Notes: generated from the sequence alone by a model not told the origin. A stretch of DNA of 5,858 bases from an uncultured Clostridia bacterium (GCA_947623615.1 CANQHH010000083.1:1-5858); one strand, 5' to 3'. Numbered from the stretch's first letter, positions 1-5,815 are shown. Program-made: numbers and translations.

Positions 1-738
1 ATTTTTTTCTATTGTATTTATTATTTTTTCTTCGCCATCAATAAGTTTTAAACAAACCCACCTAGCAATATATTTTTTTTGCTCTGGAAGCATTGATTTT
101 ACATCTTCTTCTAATATTTCTATACATTCTTCTATGTACTTAGGATATTTTGCTTTTTTAGGAATTACCTTTAATTCTTCACTACACATTTCATCTATTT
201 CTCTTACAAGCCTTTTTAGTGTTTTAGGTTTCATCGCCACAGTTCCAATAACTGGCACTCCTAAAATACTTTCTAACTTTTTCAAATCAATAATTATACC
301 TTTTTTCTTTGCTTCATCTAACAAGTTTACACACACTATTATATTTGATGTAATCTCCATTGTTTGAAACACCAAGTTCAAACTTCGTTCCAGACATGTT
401 GCATCTACTATCAAAACTGTAGCATCTGGATTTCCAAAACAGATATAATTTCTAGCAATCTCCTCTTCCTCTGAATTTGACATAAGAGAGTATGTACCTG
501 GTATATCAACTAATAATATGTCATCTTCCTTGTATGTACATATTCCTGCTGCATTTGATACTGTCTTTCCTGGCCAGTTGCCTGTGTGCTGGTGTAAACC
601 TGTTAAAGCATTAAATATTGTGGATTTTCCAACATTGGGATTCCCTGCTATTGCAACTGTATATTTACATTTACTTTTTAAATTTTCTATATCCTCATTT
701 AAAACTTTTACTCCTGTCGAAGTTCCTGTAAGCCCCAT
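1..738 (-). CDS. feoB: FeoB-like ferrous iron transporter, N-terminal GTPase part (3' end beyond window)
   Basis: FeoB is an inner-membrane Fe(II) transporter with an N-terminal cytosolic G domain. The 246 codons visible on the minus strand are open to the window edge and cover that domain. After a leader of about 26 residues (MGLTGTSTG...) come G1 GNPNVGKST (32-40), the G2 region NWPGKTV (54-60), G3 DIPG followed by TYSL (78-85) and G4 NLLD (138-141). The stretch HTGNWPGKTVSN is characteristic of FeoB rather than of Era or Der GTPases. The probable G5 (GTVAM, 165-169) lacks the usual serine-alanine. Residues from about 170 onward look like the helical region linking to the membrane domain, which is not in the window. 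The start at 738 is supported by AGGAGG six bases upstream. No feoA lies upstream; the next gene is divergent rubrerythrin. The family call is firm, but full length and transport function cannot be judged here. Confidence 0.9.
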   Translation of the reverse strand, partial: MGLTGTSTGVKVLNEDIENLKSKCKYTVAIAGNPNVGKSTIFNALTGLHQHTGNWPGKTVSNAAGICTYKEDDILLVDIPGTYSLMSNSEEEEIARNYICFGNPDATVLIVDATCLERSLNLVFQTMEITSNIIVCVNLLDEAKKKGIIIDLKKLESILGVPVIGTVAMKPKTLKRLVREIDEMCSEELKVIPKKAKYPKYIEECIEILEEDVKSMLPEQKKYIARWVCLKLIDGEEKIINTIEKN

Positions 739-764
739 AATACACCTCCTAACAGAATCTCGAT

Positions 765-793
765 ATTATATTGTATGAATCTTTTTTACAGTT
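765..793 (-). promoter_or_regulatory. Candidate feoB promoter (good -10, poor -35)
   Basis: On the minus strand a perfect TATAAT occupies 765-770, about 27 bases before the feoB start codon. At the 17-base spacing the -35 position (788-793) reads AACTGT, a poor match. The promoter may therefore be weak or need an activator, or the real start may lie elsewhere. A Shine-Dalgarno AGGAGG (745-750) follows, six bases from the ATG. Confidence 0.4.
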
Positions 794-803
794 GTGATTT
801 ATT

Positions 804-818
804 TTAATATCATATTGA
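804..818. promoter_or_regulatory. 7-1-7 palindrome, possible Fur/PerR-type operator
   Basis: The sequence TTAATAT-C-ATATTGA is an inverted repeat with seven-base arms around a single central base; six of seven pairs match. The right arm overlaps the -35 box of the rubrerythrin promoter, where a bound repressor would block RNA polymerase. The 7-1-7 layout is known for the Fur/PerR family, which controls iron uptake and peroxide genes in Firmicutes. The bases agree only partly with the PerR consensus (about 9 of 14), and AT-rich DNA yields such palindromes by chance. The assignment is inference. Confidence 0.3.
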
Positions 819-843
819 CTTTTCTTAGAACTTGTAATATTAT
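815..843 (+). promoter_or_regulatory. Sigma-A promoter of the rubrerythrin gene
   Basis: TTGACT (815-820) and TATTAT (838-843) are separated by exactly 17 bases, each with one mismatch to the consensus for the housekeeping sigma factor. Transcription would start near 850, giving a leader of about 30 bases that holds the GGAGG ribosome binding site at 868-872. This is the best promoter match in the window and suggests strong expression, unless repressed through the overlapping palindrome at 804-818. Confidence 0.75.
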
Positions 844-879
844 TTTTAATGAAATTTTTATATTATTGGAGGTATGATT

Positions 880-1413
880 ATGGAATTAAAAGGTTCTAAA
901 ACTGAAGCTAATTTACAAGCAGCATTTGCTGGTGAGTCACAAGCAAGAAATAAATATACATATTTCGCAAGTGTAGCAAAAAAAGAAGGATTTGAGCAAA
1001 TTGCTGATATATTTTTAGAAACAGCAGAAAATGAAAAAGAACACGCAAAATTACATTTAAAATATTTACAAGGAATTGGAGATACAAAATCTAATTTATC
1101 TGATGCAGCTGCTGGCGAAAATTACGAATGGACAGATATGTATGAAACATTCGCAAAAGAAGCTGATGAAGAAGGATTTACTGAAATAGCAGCTACTTTT
1201 AGAGGAATAGCAGAAATAGAAAAACATCATGAAGAAAGATTTAGAAAATTACTTGAAAATGTTGAAAATGGTGAAACTTTCAAAAAAGGAAGCATCGTTG
1301 TTTGGAAATGTAGAAATTGTGGACATATTCATGTTGGATTAGAAGCTCCAATGGTTTGCCCTGTTTGCAAACATCCACAATCATATTTTGAAATTAATTC
1401 AGAAAATTATTAA
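880..1413 (+). CDS. rbr: Rubrerythrin
   Basis: Rubrerythrin is a cytoplasmic non-haem diiron peroxidase that reduces hydrogen peroxide in anaerobes, taking electrons through its own rubredoxin-like iron centre. The 177-residue product, a typical family length, has an N-terminal ferritin-like four-helix domain with the expected metal ligands: E19 (AGES), E52-x-x-H55, E94 and E97 (KEADEEGF), and E114-x-x-H117 (IEKHHEERF). The C-terminal rubredoxin domain has C144-x-x-C147 (CRNC) and C160-x-x-C163 (CPVC). All ligands appear intact. An ATG at 874 is in frame, but it lies only one base after the GGAGG at 868-872. The ATG at 880 lies seven bases after it and gives MELKGSKTEANL, the normal rubrerythrin N-terminus, so 880 is chosen. 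The gene is single, with its own promoter and a hairpin terminator. Confidence 0.97.
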   Translation: MELKGSKTEANLQAAFAGESQARNKYTYFASVAKKEGFEQIADIFLETAENEKEHAKLHLKYLQGIGDTKSNLSDAAAGENYEWTDMYETFAKEADEEGFTEIAATFRGIAEIEKHHEERFRKLLENVENGETFKKGSIVVWKCRNCGHIHVGLEAPMVCPVCKHPQSYFEINSENY

Positions 1414-1449
1414 TATTATTTTATTCGAAAGTTTTTTATACCAACTTTC

Positions 1450-1489
1450 AAAAAGTGGACTTTCTGTAAATCATGGAAGTCCACTTTTT
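1450..1489. terminator. Bidirectional intrinsic terminator between rbr and the biotin ligase gene
   Basis: Arms 1450-1462 (AAAAAGTGGACTT) and 1477-1489 (AAGTCCACTTTTT) pair perfectly over 13 bases. C1464-G1475 and a T-G wobble extend the stem around a 10-base loop. The core GTGGACTT is GC-richer than its surroundings, and each strand ends the stem with a run of five T. It lies 37 bases after the rubrerythrin stop and 5 bases from the convergent gene's stop, so it can serve both. A weaker 7-base hairpin (1427-1433 with 1443-1449) sits just before it. Confidence 0.85.
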
Positions 1490-1493
1490 ATAA

Positions 1494-2075
1494 TTACTTT
1501 ATTTTATCTATTAATATAATTTCAATTTTTTTACAAAATTCACAAATTATCTCTTCTCTAGAAAAATCTTGTTTAAATTCTATTTTTAATGATGTAGCAA
1601 TATTTTTTAATTCATCTGGGAATTCAGTCTCATTTACATTAATACCTACTCCTATTAATATATATTTTATTTTGCTTCCCAAACTTATTGCCTGTGTTAA
1701 TATTCCGCCAACTTTCTTCCCATTATATATTAAATCATTCGGTTCTTTTATATTTAACTTATAGCCATATAAGTCCCAAATTGAATCAACCATACATCTT
1801 GCAATATCAAGTGTAAAATGTTCTAGTTTATCTATATTGCATTTGGGATAAATTATTAGTGTAAATGCAATATTCGTACCTTCTCCTGTGTGCCATTTTC
1901 TATCATGTGTTCCTATTCCATTATCTTGACTATTTGCCACAACTATAGTTCCATTTTCTATGCTCTCTTCTGCTAATTCTCTTGCCTTAACTTGTGTTGA
2001 ATCTACTTTATCATAATATACTAAATTTTTTCCTATTATACTAGTTTTCATTTCTTTATTTATTTTTTCTTTCAT
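1494..2075 (-). CDS. birA: Biotin-protein ligase-like protein, catalytic domain only
   Basis: Biotin-protein ligase makes biotinyl-5'-AMP and transfers biotin to a lysine of carboxylase carrier domains in the cytoplasm. The 193-residue product aligns with the catalytic domain: DSTQ (25-28), the biotin/AMP loop SQDNGIGTHDRKW (49-61), KEPND (110-114, usually KWPND), GKKVGGIL (119-126) containing the conserved lysine K121, GVGINVN (142-148) and ATSL (160-163). The loop is degenerate compared with GRGRRGRxW: the positions of E. coli R116, R118 and G120 are I54, T56 and D58. The N-terminal helix-turn-helix of BirA repressors is absent. Only 30 residues follow ATSL, too few for the usual C-terminal SH3-like domain. 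The start is supported by AGAGGA six bases upstream. The gene is convergent with rbr and appears to be a single-gene unit. Family assignment is good; biotin specificity is inferred. Confidence 0.85.
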   Translation of the reverse strand: MKEKINKEMKTSIIGKNLVYYDKVDSTQVKARELAEESIENGTIVVANSQDNGIGTHDRKWHTGEGTNIAFTLIIYPKCNIDKLEHFTLDIARCMVDSIWDLYGYKLNIKEPNDLIYNGKKVGGILTQAISLGSKIKYILIGVGINVNETEFPDELKNIATSLKIEFKQDFSREEIICEFCKKIEIILIDKIK

Positions 2076-2108
2076 TACATTTCCTCTTTGCTTTTATTTC
2101 CACAAGTT

Positions 2109-2137
2109 ATAATAACAAAATATTCGATTTTTGTAAA
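2109..2137 (-). promoter_or_regulatory. Sigma-A promoter of the biotin ligase gene
   Basis: Read on the minus strand, TTTACA (2132-2137) and TATTAT (2109-2114) are separated by 17 bases, each close to the sigma-A consensus. Transcription would start near 2102, leaving a leader of about 26 bases with AGAGGA (2082-2087) as ribosome binding site. A six-base inverted repeat (2137-2142 and 2151-2156) touches the upstream edge of the -35 box and could be an operator. Confidence 0.6.
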
Positions 2138-2333
2138 TTACTGACCAAATAGTAATATTTTTTTAATTAATATTCTATATATTTTTTCTAAAAAAATTAA
2201 TTTTTTGTTCATTTTCTCTTCTCTCCTATTTTTCGACATTTTTCGCATTTATATAATAATTTTATTAAATTAAGACATACTATAAAATATAATTTTTCTT
2301 TGCGTTTTTAGTAAACTTAAACTTTGTAGTTTC

Positions 2334-2362
2334 TGTAAAATCAATTCTTCAAATGCTATATT
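2334..2362 (+). promoter_or_regulatory. Candidate extended -10 promoter of the XRE gene
   Basis: TATATT (2357-2362) is preceded by TG one base upstream (2354-2355), the extended -10 pattern that can compensate for a weak -35 box. The -35 position at 17-base spacing reads TGTAAA, a poor match. Transcription would start near 2369, right at the ribosome binding site (GGAGAGGTGA, 2373-2382), giving a very short leader. An alternative pair, TTAAAT (2265-2270) and TATAAT (2288-2293), also has 17-base spacing and would give a leader of about 90 bases. Confidence 0.35.
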
Positions 2363-2388
2363 CGATAGATGAGGAGAGGTGAAAATAT

Positions 2389-2715
2389 ATGGCATTAGAT
2401 TATAATATTATTGGTAAAAGACTAAAAAAAGCAAGGATAGATAAAAATCTCACTCAAGAAAATTTAGCAGAAAAATTAGATGTTTCCATTGCTTTCTTAA
2501 GTAGAATAGAAAGAGGTAGTTCACATATTAGTCTGAAAAGATTAAGTCAAATATGTGATATACTAGGTGTATCTGAAGGTTCTATCTTAAATGGTACTTC
2601 TAGCAGGGCTAGCAATTATCTTTCTCCAGAATTTAGTGAAATTTTAAAAGATATTGAACCTAACAAACAAAAATTAATTTATAAAATTGCACAAGTTATT
2701 AGTGAGGAAGAATAG
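2389..2715 (+). CDS. XRE-family helix-turn-helix transcriptional regulator
   Basis: The 108-residue cytoplasmic protein is a Cro/CI-type DNA-binding protein. The five-helix HTH domain spans about residues 7-65: helix 2 is TQENLAEKL (22-30), the recognition helix lies in SIAFLSRIERG (33-43), and the following SLKRLSQICDILGVS (48-62) is the typical end of the fold. A short C-terminal part (about 78-106) is predicted helical and may serve dimerisation; there is no sensor, peptidase or membrane segment. The ATG at 2389 follows the strong GGAGAGGTGA with normal spacing. A hairpin separates the gene from pflB, so it seems to be transcribed alone. Its position suggests, but does not show, control of pflBA or the divergent ligase gene; many such regulators control themselves. 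The family is certain, the target unknown. Confidence 0.92.
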   Translation: MALDYNIIGKRLKKARIDKNLTQENLAEKLDVSIAFLSRIERGSSHISLKRLSQICDILGVSEGSILNGTSSRASNYLSPEFSEILKDIEPNKQKLIYKIAQVISEEE

Positions 2716-2739
2716 TTCCAAGTATTTATAATGTATAAG

Positions 2740-2784
2740 AAAAAGAATATTATTTATAATATTAATATAAATAATATTCTTTTT
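2740..2784 (+). terminator. AT-rich hairpin, probable terminator of the XRE gene
   Basis: Two 19-base arms (2740-2758 and 2766-2784) are perfectly complementary around a seven-base loop. The 3' arm ends in TTCTTTTT, giving a T run as in an intrinsic terminator, and the hairpin begins 24 bases after the stop codon. The stem holds only one G-C pair (G2745-C2779), so it is long but soft. It may work as a bidirectional or partial terminator. Its length and symmetry also allow another role in the pflB upstream region. Confidence 0.6.
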
Positions 2785-2846
2785 AATTGATAAAAAATGA
2801 TATTTGTGTTATCGTATAAAGGATAATATTAAAGGAGGTTTCATAT
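2785..2846 (+). promoter_or_regulatory. pflB upstream region: TATAAA, inverted repeat and ribosome binding site
   Basis: Between the hairpin and pflB lie 62 bases. TATAAA (2815-2820) could be a -10 box, but no -35 match occurs at 16-18 bases; TTGATA (2787-2792) is 22 bases away. TTATC (2809-2813) and GATAA (2822-2826) form an inverted repeat around an eight-base spacer enclosing the TATAAA, a possible operator. GATAAT (2822-2827) is another weak -10. The Shine-Dalgarno AAAGGAGG (2831-2838) lies eight bases before the start and is strong. The promoter therefore remains uncertain. Confidence 0.35.
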
Positions 2847-5090
2847 ATGGAATTCAAACAATGGAATGATTTTAATAAAACAGGAGAATGGACAAAAGAA
2901 ATCAATGTTAGAGATTTCATACAAAACAACTATTCTCCATATGAAGGTGATAGCAAATTTCTTGCATCTCCTACAGAAAAAACAAAAAAATTATGGGCTG
3001 AAGTTTTAGAACTATATAAAAAAGAAAGAGATAACGGCGGAGTTTTAGATGCTGATTGTAAAACTCCTTCTTCTATAAACGCATATAATTCCGGATATAT
3101 CAATAAAGAACTAGAAACAATAGTAGGACTTCAAACTGATGCACCTCTAAAAAGAGCAATTATGCCAAATGGTGGTATACGTATTGTTGAAAAATCTGCT
3201 GAAAGCTATGGTTTTAAAGTTGACCCTCAAACCCAATATATTTATCATAATCTTCGAAAAACTCATAATGATGGTGTTTTTCAAGTATATACCCCAGACA
3301 TTAGAGCAGCAAGAAGTTCTCATTTAATTACAGGACTACCTGACGGATATGGAAGAGGAAGAATTATTGGAGATTATAGACGTGTTGCACTTTATGGAGT
3401 TGATGTTTTAATAAATCAGAAACAAATAGAGCTTGAAATTTTAGATACATCAGAATTCACAGAAGATATAATTAGAAATCGTGAAGAAGTTGCTGAACAA
3501 ATTAAAGCTCTTGGCGAACTAAAGAAAATGGCTGAAAAATATGGTTTTGATATCTCTTTACCTGCACAAAATGCACAAGAAGCTATTCAATGGCTATATT
3601 TTGGATATCTTGGCGCTATAAAAGATCAAAATGGAGCTGCTATGAGCTTAGGTAGAACCTCTACTTTCCTTGATATATATATTGAAAGAGACTTAAAAAA
3701 AGGTCTTATAACAGAGGAACAAGCACAAGAGCTAATCGATCATTTTGTTATGAAGTTAAGAATGGTTAGATTTCTAAGAGCTCCAGAATATAACGAACTA
3801 TTTAGCGGAGATCCTGTATGGGTTACAGAAAGTATTGGTGGTATGGGAATTGATGGAAGAACCTTGGTTACTAAAAACTCTTTTAGAATTCTTCACACTT
3901 TAACCAATTTAGGTCCTGCTCCTGAACCAAATTTAACTGTTCTTTGGTCTAATAGGTTACCAGAACCATTTAAAAGATATTGTGCTGAAATATCTATTAA
4001 AACATCTTCTATTCAATATGAAAATGATGATTTAATGAGAATTACTTTGGGAGATGATTATGGAATAGCTTGTTGCGTTTCTGCAATGAAAATTGGTAAA
4101 CAAATGCAATTTTTCGGTGCTAGGGCTAACCTTGCAAAAGCTTTACTTTATGCTATTAATGGTGGAAGAGATGAAATAACAGGAAAACAAGTTACTCCAA
4201 AATTTCAACCTATTACCTCTGAATACCTAGACTACAATGAAGTTATGGAAAAATTCGATAATATGATGGATTATGTTGCAATGATATATATTAAGGCTTT
4301 AAATGCAATTCACTTTATGCATGACAAATATTCTTATGAAGCATTAGAAATGGCTCTACATGATAGAAATGAGGAAATTATAAGAACTATGGCTTGTGGT
4401 ATTGCAGGTCTATCAGTAGTAACTGACTCACTATCTGCTATAAAACATGCAAAAGTTAAAGTTATACGTGATGATACTGGACTTGCTATAGATTACGAAG
4501 TTGAAGGCGATTTTCCTAAGTATGGAAATGATGATGATAGAGTTGATGAAATTGCAGTAAATCTTGTAAAAAAATTCTTAAGAAAACTTCAAAAACACCA
4601 CACTTACAGAAATTCAAAACATACACTATCAGTTCTTACTATCACTTCTAATGTTGTATATGGAAAAAATACTGGAAATACTCCAGATGGCAGACGTGCT
4701 GGCGAACCTTTTGGACCTGGTGCAAACCCTCTTCATGGAAGAGATACAAATGGTGCATTATCAGTTATGAACACAATTTCAAAATTACCTTATGATTTTT
4801 CAGAAGATGGTATTTCTTTCACCTTTTCTATTACTCCTAATACTCTTGGAAAAGATGAAAAAACCAAAATTACAAATTTAGTAAACATGCTTGATGGATA
4901 TTTTAAGCAAACTGGTCATCATATAAATGTAAATGTTTTTGATAGAAAACTTTTAGAAGATGCTATGAAACATCCAGAAAATTACCCTCAACTTACAATT
5001 CGTGTTTCTGGCTATGCAGTTAACTTCACAAAATTATCTAAAGAACAACAATTAGATGTAATAAATAGAACTATTCATGAAAGGATTTAA
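2847..5090 (+). CDS. pflB: Formate acetyltransferase (pyruvate formate-lyase)
   Basis: PflB is a cytoplasmic glycyl-radical enzyme that converts pyruvate and CoA to acetyl-CoA and formate in anaerobic fermentation. At 747 residues it matches the family length (E. coli 760). The catalytic cysteine pair is C409-C410 in YGIACCVSAM, and the glycyl-radical motif RVSGYAVNF (719-727) places the radical on G722. Other signatures are GLPDGYGRGRIIGDYRR (163-179), DPVWVTESIGG (322-332) and GARANLAKAL (424-433), which supply the pyruvate-binding arginine and tryptophan positions. The adjacent Cys-Cys pair and these motifs separate it from glycerol dehydratase, choline lyase and other glycyl-radical relatives, which have one active cysteine. 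No truncation or missing residue is seen. It is followed after 2 bases by its activase. The enzyme is inactivated by oxygen, which fits an anaerobic lifestyle. Confidence 0.98.
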   Translation: MEFKQWNDFNKTGEWTKEINVRDFIQNNYSPYEGDSKFLASPTEKTKKLWAEVLELYKKERDNGGVLDADCKTPSSINAYNSGYINKELETIVGLQTDAPLKRAIMPNGGIRIVEKSAESYGFKVDPQTQYIYHNLRKTHNDGVFQVYTPDIRAARSSHLITGLPDGYGRGRIIGDYRRVALYGVDVLINQKQIELEILDTSEFTEDIIRNREEVAEQIKALGELKKMAEKYGFDISLPAQNAQEAIQWLYFGYLGAIKDQNGAAMSLGRTSTFLDIYIERDLKKGLITEEQAQELIDHFVMKLRMVRFLRAPEYNELFSGDPVWVTESIGGMGIDGRTLVTKNSFRILHTLTNLGPAPEPNLTVLWSNRLPEPFKRYCAEISIKTSSIQYENDDLMRITLGDDYGIACCVSAMKIGKQMQFFGARANLAKALLYAINGGRDEITGKQVTPKFQPITSEYLDYNEVMEKFDNMMDYVAMIYIKALNAIHFMHDKYSYEALEMALHDRNEEIIRTMACGIAGLSVVTDSLSAIKHAKVKVIRDDTGLAIDYEVEGDFPKYGNDDDRVDEIAVNLVKKFLRKLQKHHTYRNSKHTLSVLTITSNVVYGKNTGNTPDGRRAGEPFGPGANPLHGRDTNGALSVMNTISKLPYDFSEDGISFTFSITPNTLGKDEKTKITNLVNMLDGYFKQTGHHINVNVFDRKLLEDAMKHPENYPQLTIRVSGYAVNFTKLSKEQQLDVINRTIHERI

Positions 5091-5092
5091 TT

Positions 5093-5815
5093 ATGGAAAC
5101 AAATATTGCACGAGTTCACTCTTTTGAATCATTTGGTACTGTTGATGGACCTGGTATTAGATTTATTGTATTTTTACAAGGTTGTAATTTAAGATGTAAA
5201 TATTGTCAAAATAGAGATACCTGGGATATTAATTCTGGTATGGAATACACATCTGATGAACTTGTTGCTAAAATTTTAAGGTATAAAAATTATTTTAGTA
5301 TATCTGGTGGAGGTGTCACTGTTAGTGGTGGCGAACCTCTACTTCAAACTAAATTTTTAATAGAATTTTTTACTAAACTTAAACAAAACAATATAAACAC
5401 AGCAATTGACACATCTGGCTCTTTTTCAATCACAGATGATATAAAAAAACTTATTGATTTAACAGATTTATTTTTATTAGATATAAAATCAATTAATGAT
5501 GAAATATGTAAAAAATTAACAGGTGTTTCTAATCAAAGAGAATTGGACTTTGCGCGATATTTAAGTAACAACAATAAAGATTTATGGATTAGACAAGTAC
5601 TGGTTCCTGGCTATACAGATAACGAAAATGATTTAAAGAATTTAAAACATTTTATATCTGAACTAAAAACTGTAAAAAAAGTTGAAATATTGCCTTATCA
5701 CGATTTAGGAAAATTTAAGTGGACTAAACTTGGTTGCAACTACGAATTAGAAAATACACCTGTTGCAACTACTCATGATGTAAATAGAGCTAAACAGATT
5801 TTAGGAATAGATTGA
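5093..5815 (+). CDS. pflA: Pyruvate formate-lyase-activating enzyme (radical SAM)
   Basis: PflA is a radical-SAM enzyme that uses a [4Fe-4S] cluster and S-adenosylmethionine to abstract hydrogen from the PflB glycine, creating the active radical. In the 240-residue product the cluster motif C-x3-C-x2-C is C31, C35 and C38 (CNLRCKYC). The preceding FGTVDGPGIR (14-23) is typical of glycyl-radical activases. Further signatures are GGGVTVSGGEPL (72-83), AIDTSG (104-109), LLDIK (128-132), WIRQVLVPGYTD (165-176) and LPYHDLGKFKW (200-210). It lacks the extra ferredoxin-like cluster domain inserted in activases of many other glycyl-radical enzymes, which supports PFL as its substrate. The ribosome binding site AAGGA (5081-5085) lies within the end of pflB and the intergenic gap is 2 bases, so translation is probably coupled. 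No terminator is visible in the remaining 43 bases. Confidence 0.97.
   Translation: METNIARVHSFESFGTVDGPGIRFIVFLQGCNLRCKYCQNRDTWDINSGMEYTSDELVAKILRYKNYFSISGGGVTVSGGEPLLQTKFLIEFFTKLKQNNINTAIDTSGSFSITDDIKKLIDLTDLFLLDIKSINDEICKKLTGVSNQRELDFARYLSNNNKDLWIRQVLVPGYTDNENDLKNLKHFISELKTVKKVEILPYHDLGKFKWTKLGCNYELENTPVATTHDVNRAKQILGID

Larger units (their letters stand above)
2076..2388. other. AT-rich divergent spacer between biotin ligase and XRE genes
   Basis: This 313-base gap has no long open frame. It holds the minus-strand promoter of the ligase gene, an inverted repeat at 2137-2156, weaker plus-strand promoter candidates (2265-2293 and 2334-2362), and a tandem TAAACT pair (2312-2323) whose second copy overlaps an inverted repeat AAACT-N4-AGTTT (2319-2332). 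On the minus strand a single TGTCGAA (2232-2238) matches the Spo0A box consensus. A 24-codon open frame (2138-2212, minus) begins MNKKLIF after an AGGAG; it is too short and AT-driven to call a gene. No recognised riboswitch or structured RNA was seen. Confidence 0.6.

Noticed and set aside
134..367. Plus-strand open frame of 77 codons
   Set aside because: It is antisense to the FeoB G domain, which has clear motifs in the opposite frame. It has no Shine-Dalgarno and a composition typical of a complementary-strand shadow.
518..778. Plus-strand open frame of 86 codons
   Set aside because: It is antisense to the feoB start and G1-G3 motifs and runs through the feoB ribosome binding site. No family resemblance was seen.
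795..812. TGATTTATTTTAATATCA as a Fur box
   Set aside because: Only the outer TGAT/ATCA bases pair. The inner positions do not match, and the length does not fit the 7-1-7 arrangement. The neighbouring dyad at 804-818 is better.
1427..1449. Seven-base hairpin (GAAAGTT and AACTTTC) after rubrerythrin
   Set aside because: It is short and AT-rich and lies directly before a much stronger hairpin. It is better seen as part of the same terminator region than as a separate element.
1413..1494. Frameshifted C-terminal domain of the biotin ligase
   Set aside because: Only the terminator lies beyond the stop codon, and there is no room or coding-like sequence for a further domain before the convergent rubrerythrin gene.
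2228..2250. Tandem ATTTTTCG repeat in the ligase/XRE spacer
   Set aside because: Only two imperfect copies ten bases apart. It is too little to call a repeat element in T-rich DNA.
2804..2826. Rex or Fnr site upstream of pflB
   Set aside because: TTGTG followed by TTATC looked promising, but no partner half-site of the TTAACAA or ATCAA type follows at the right distance.
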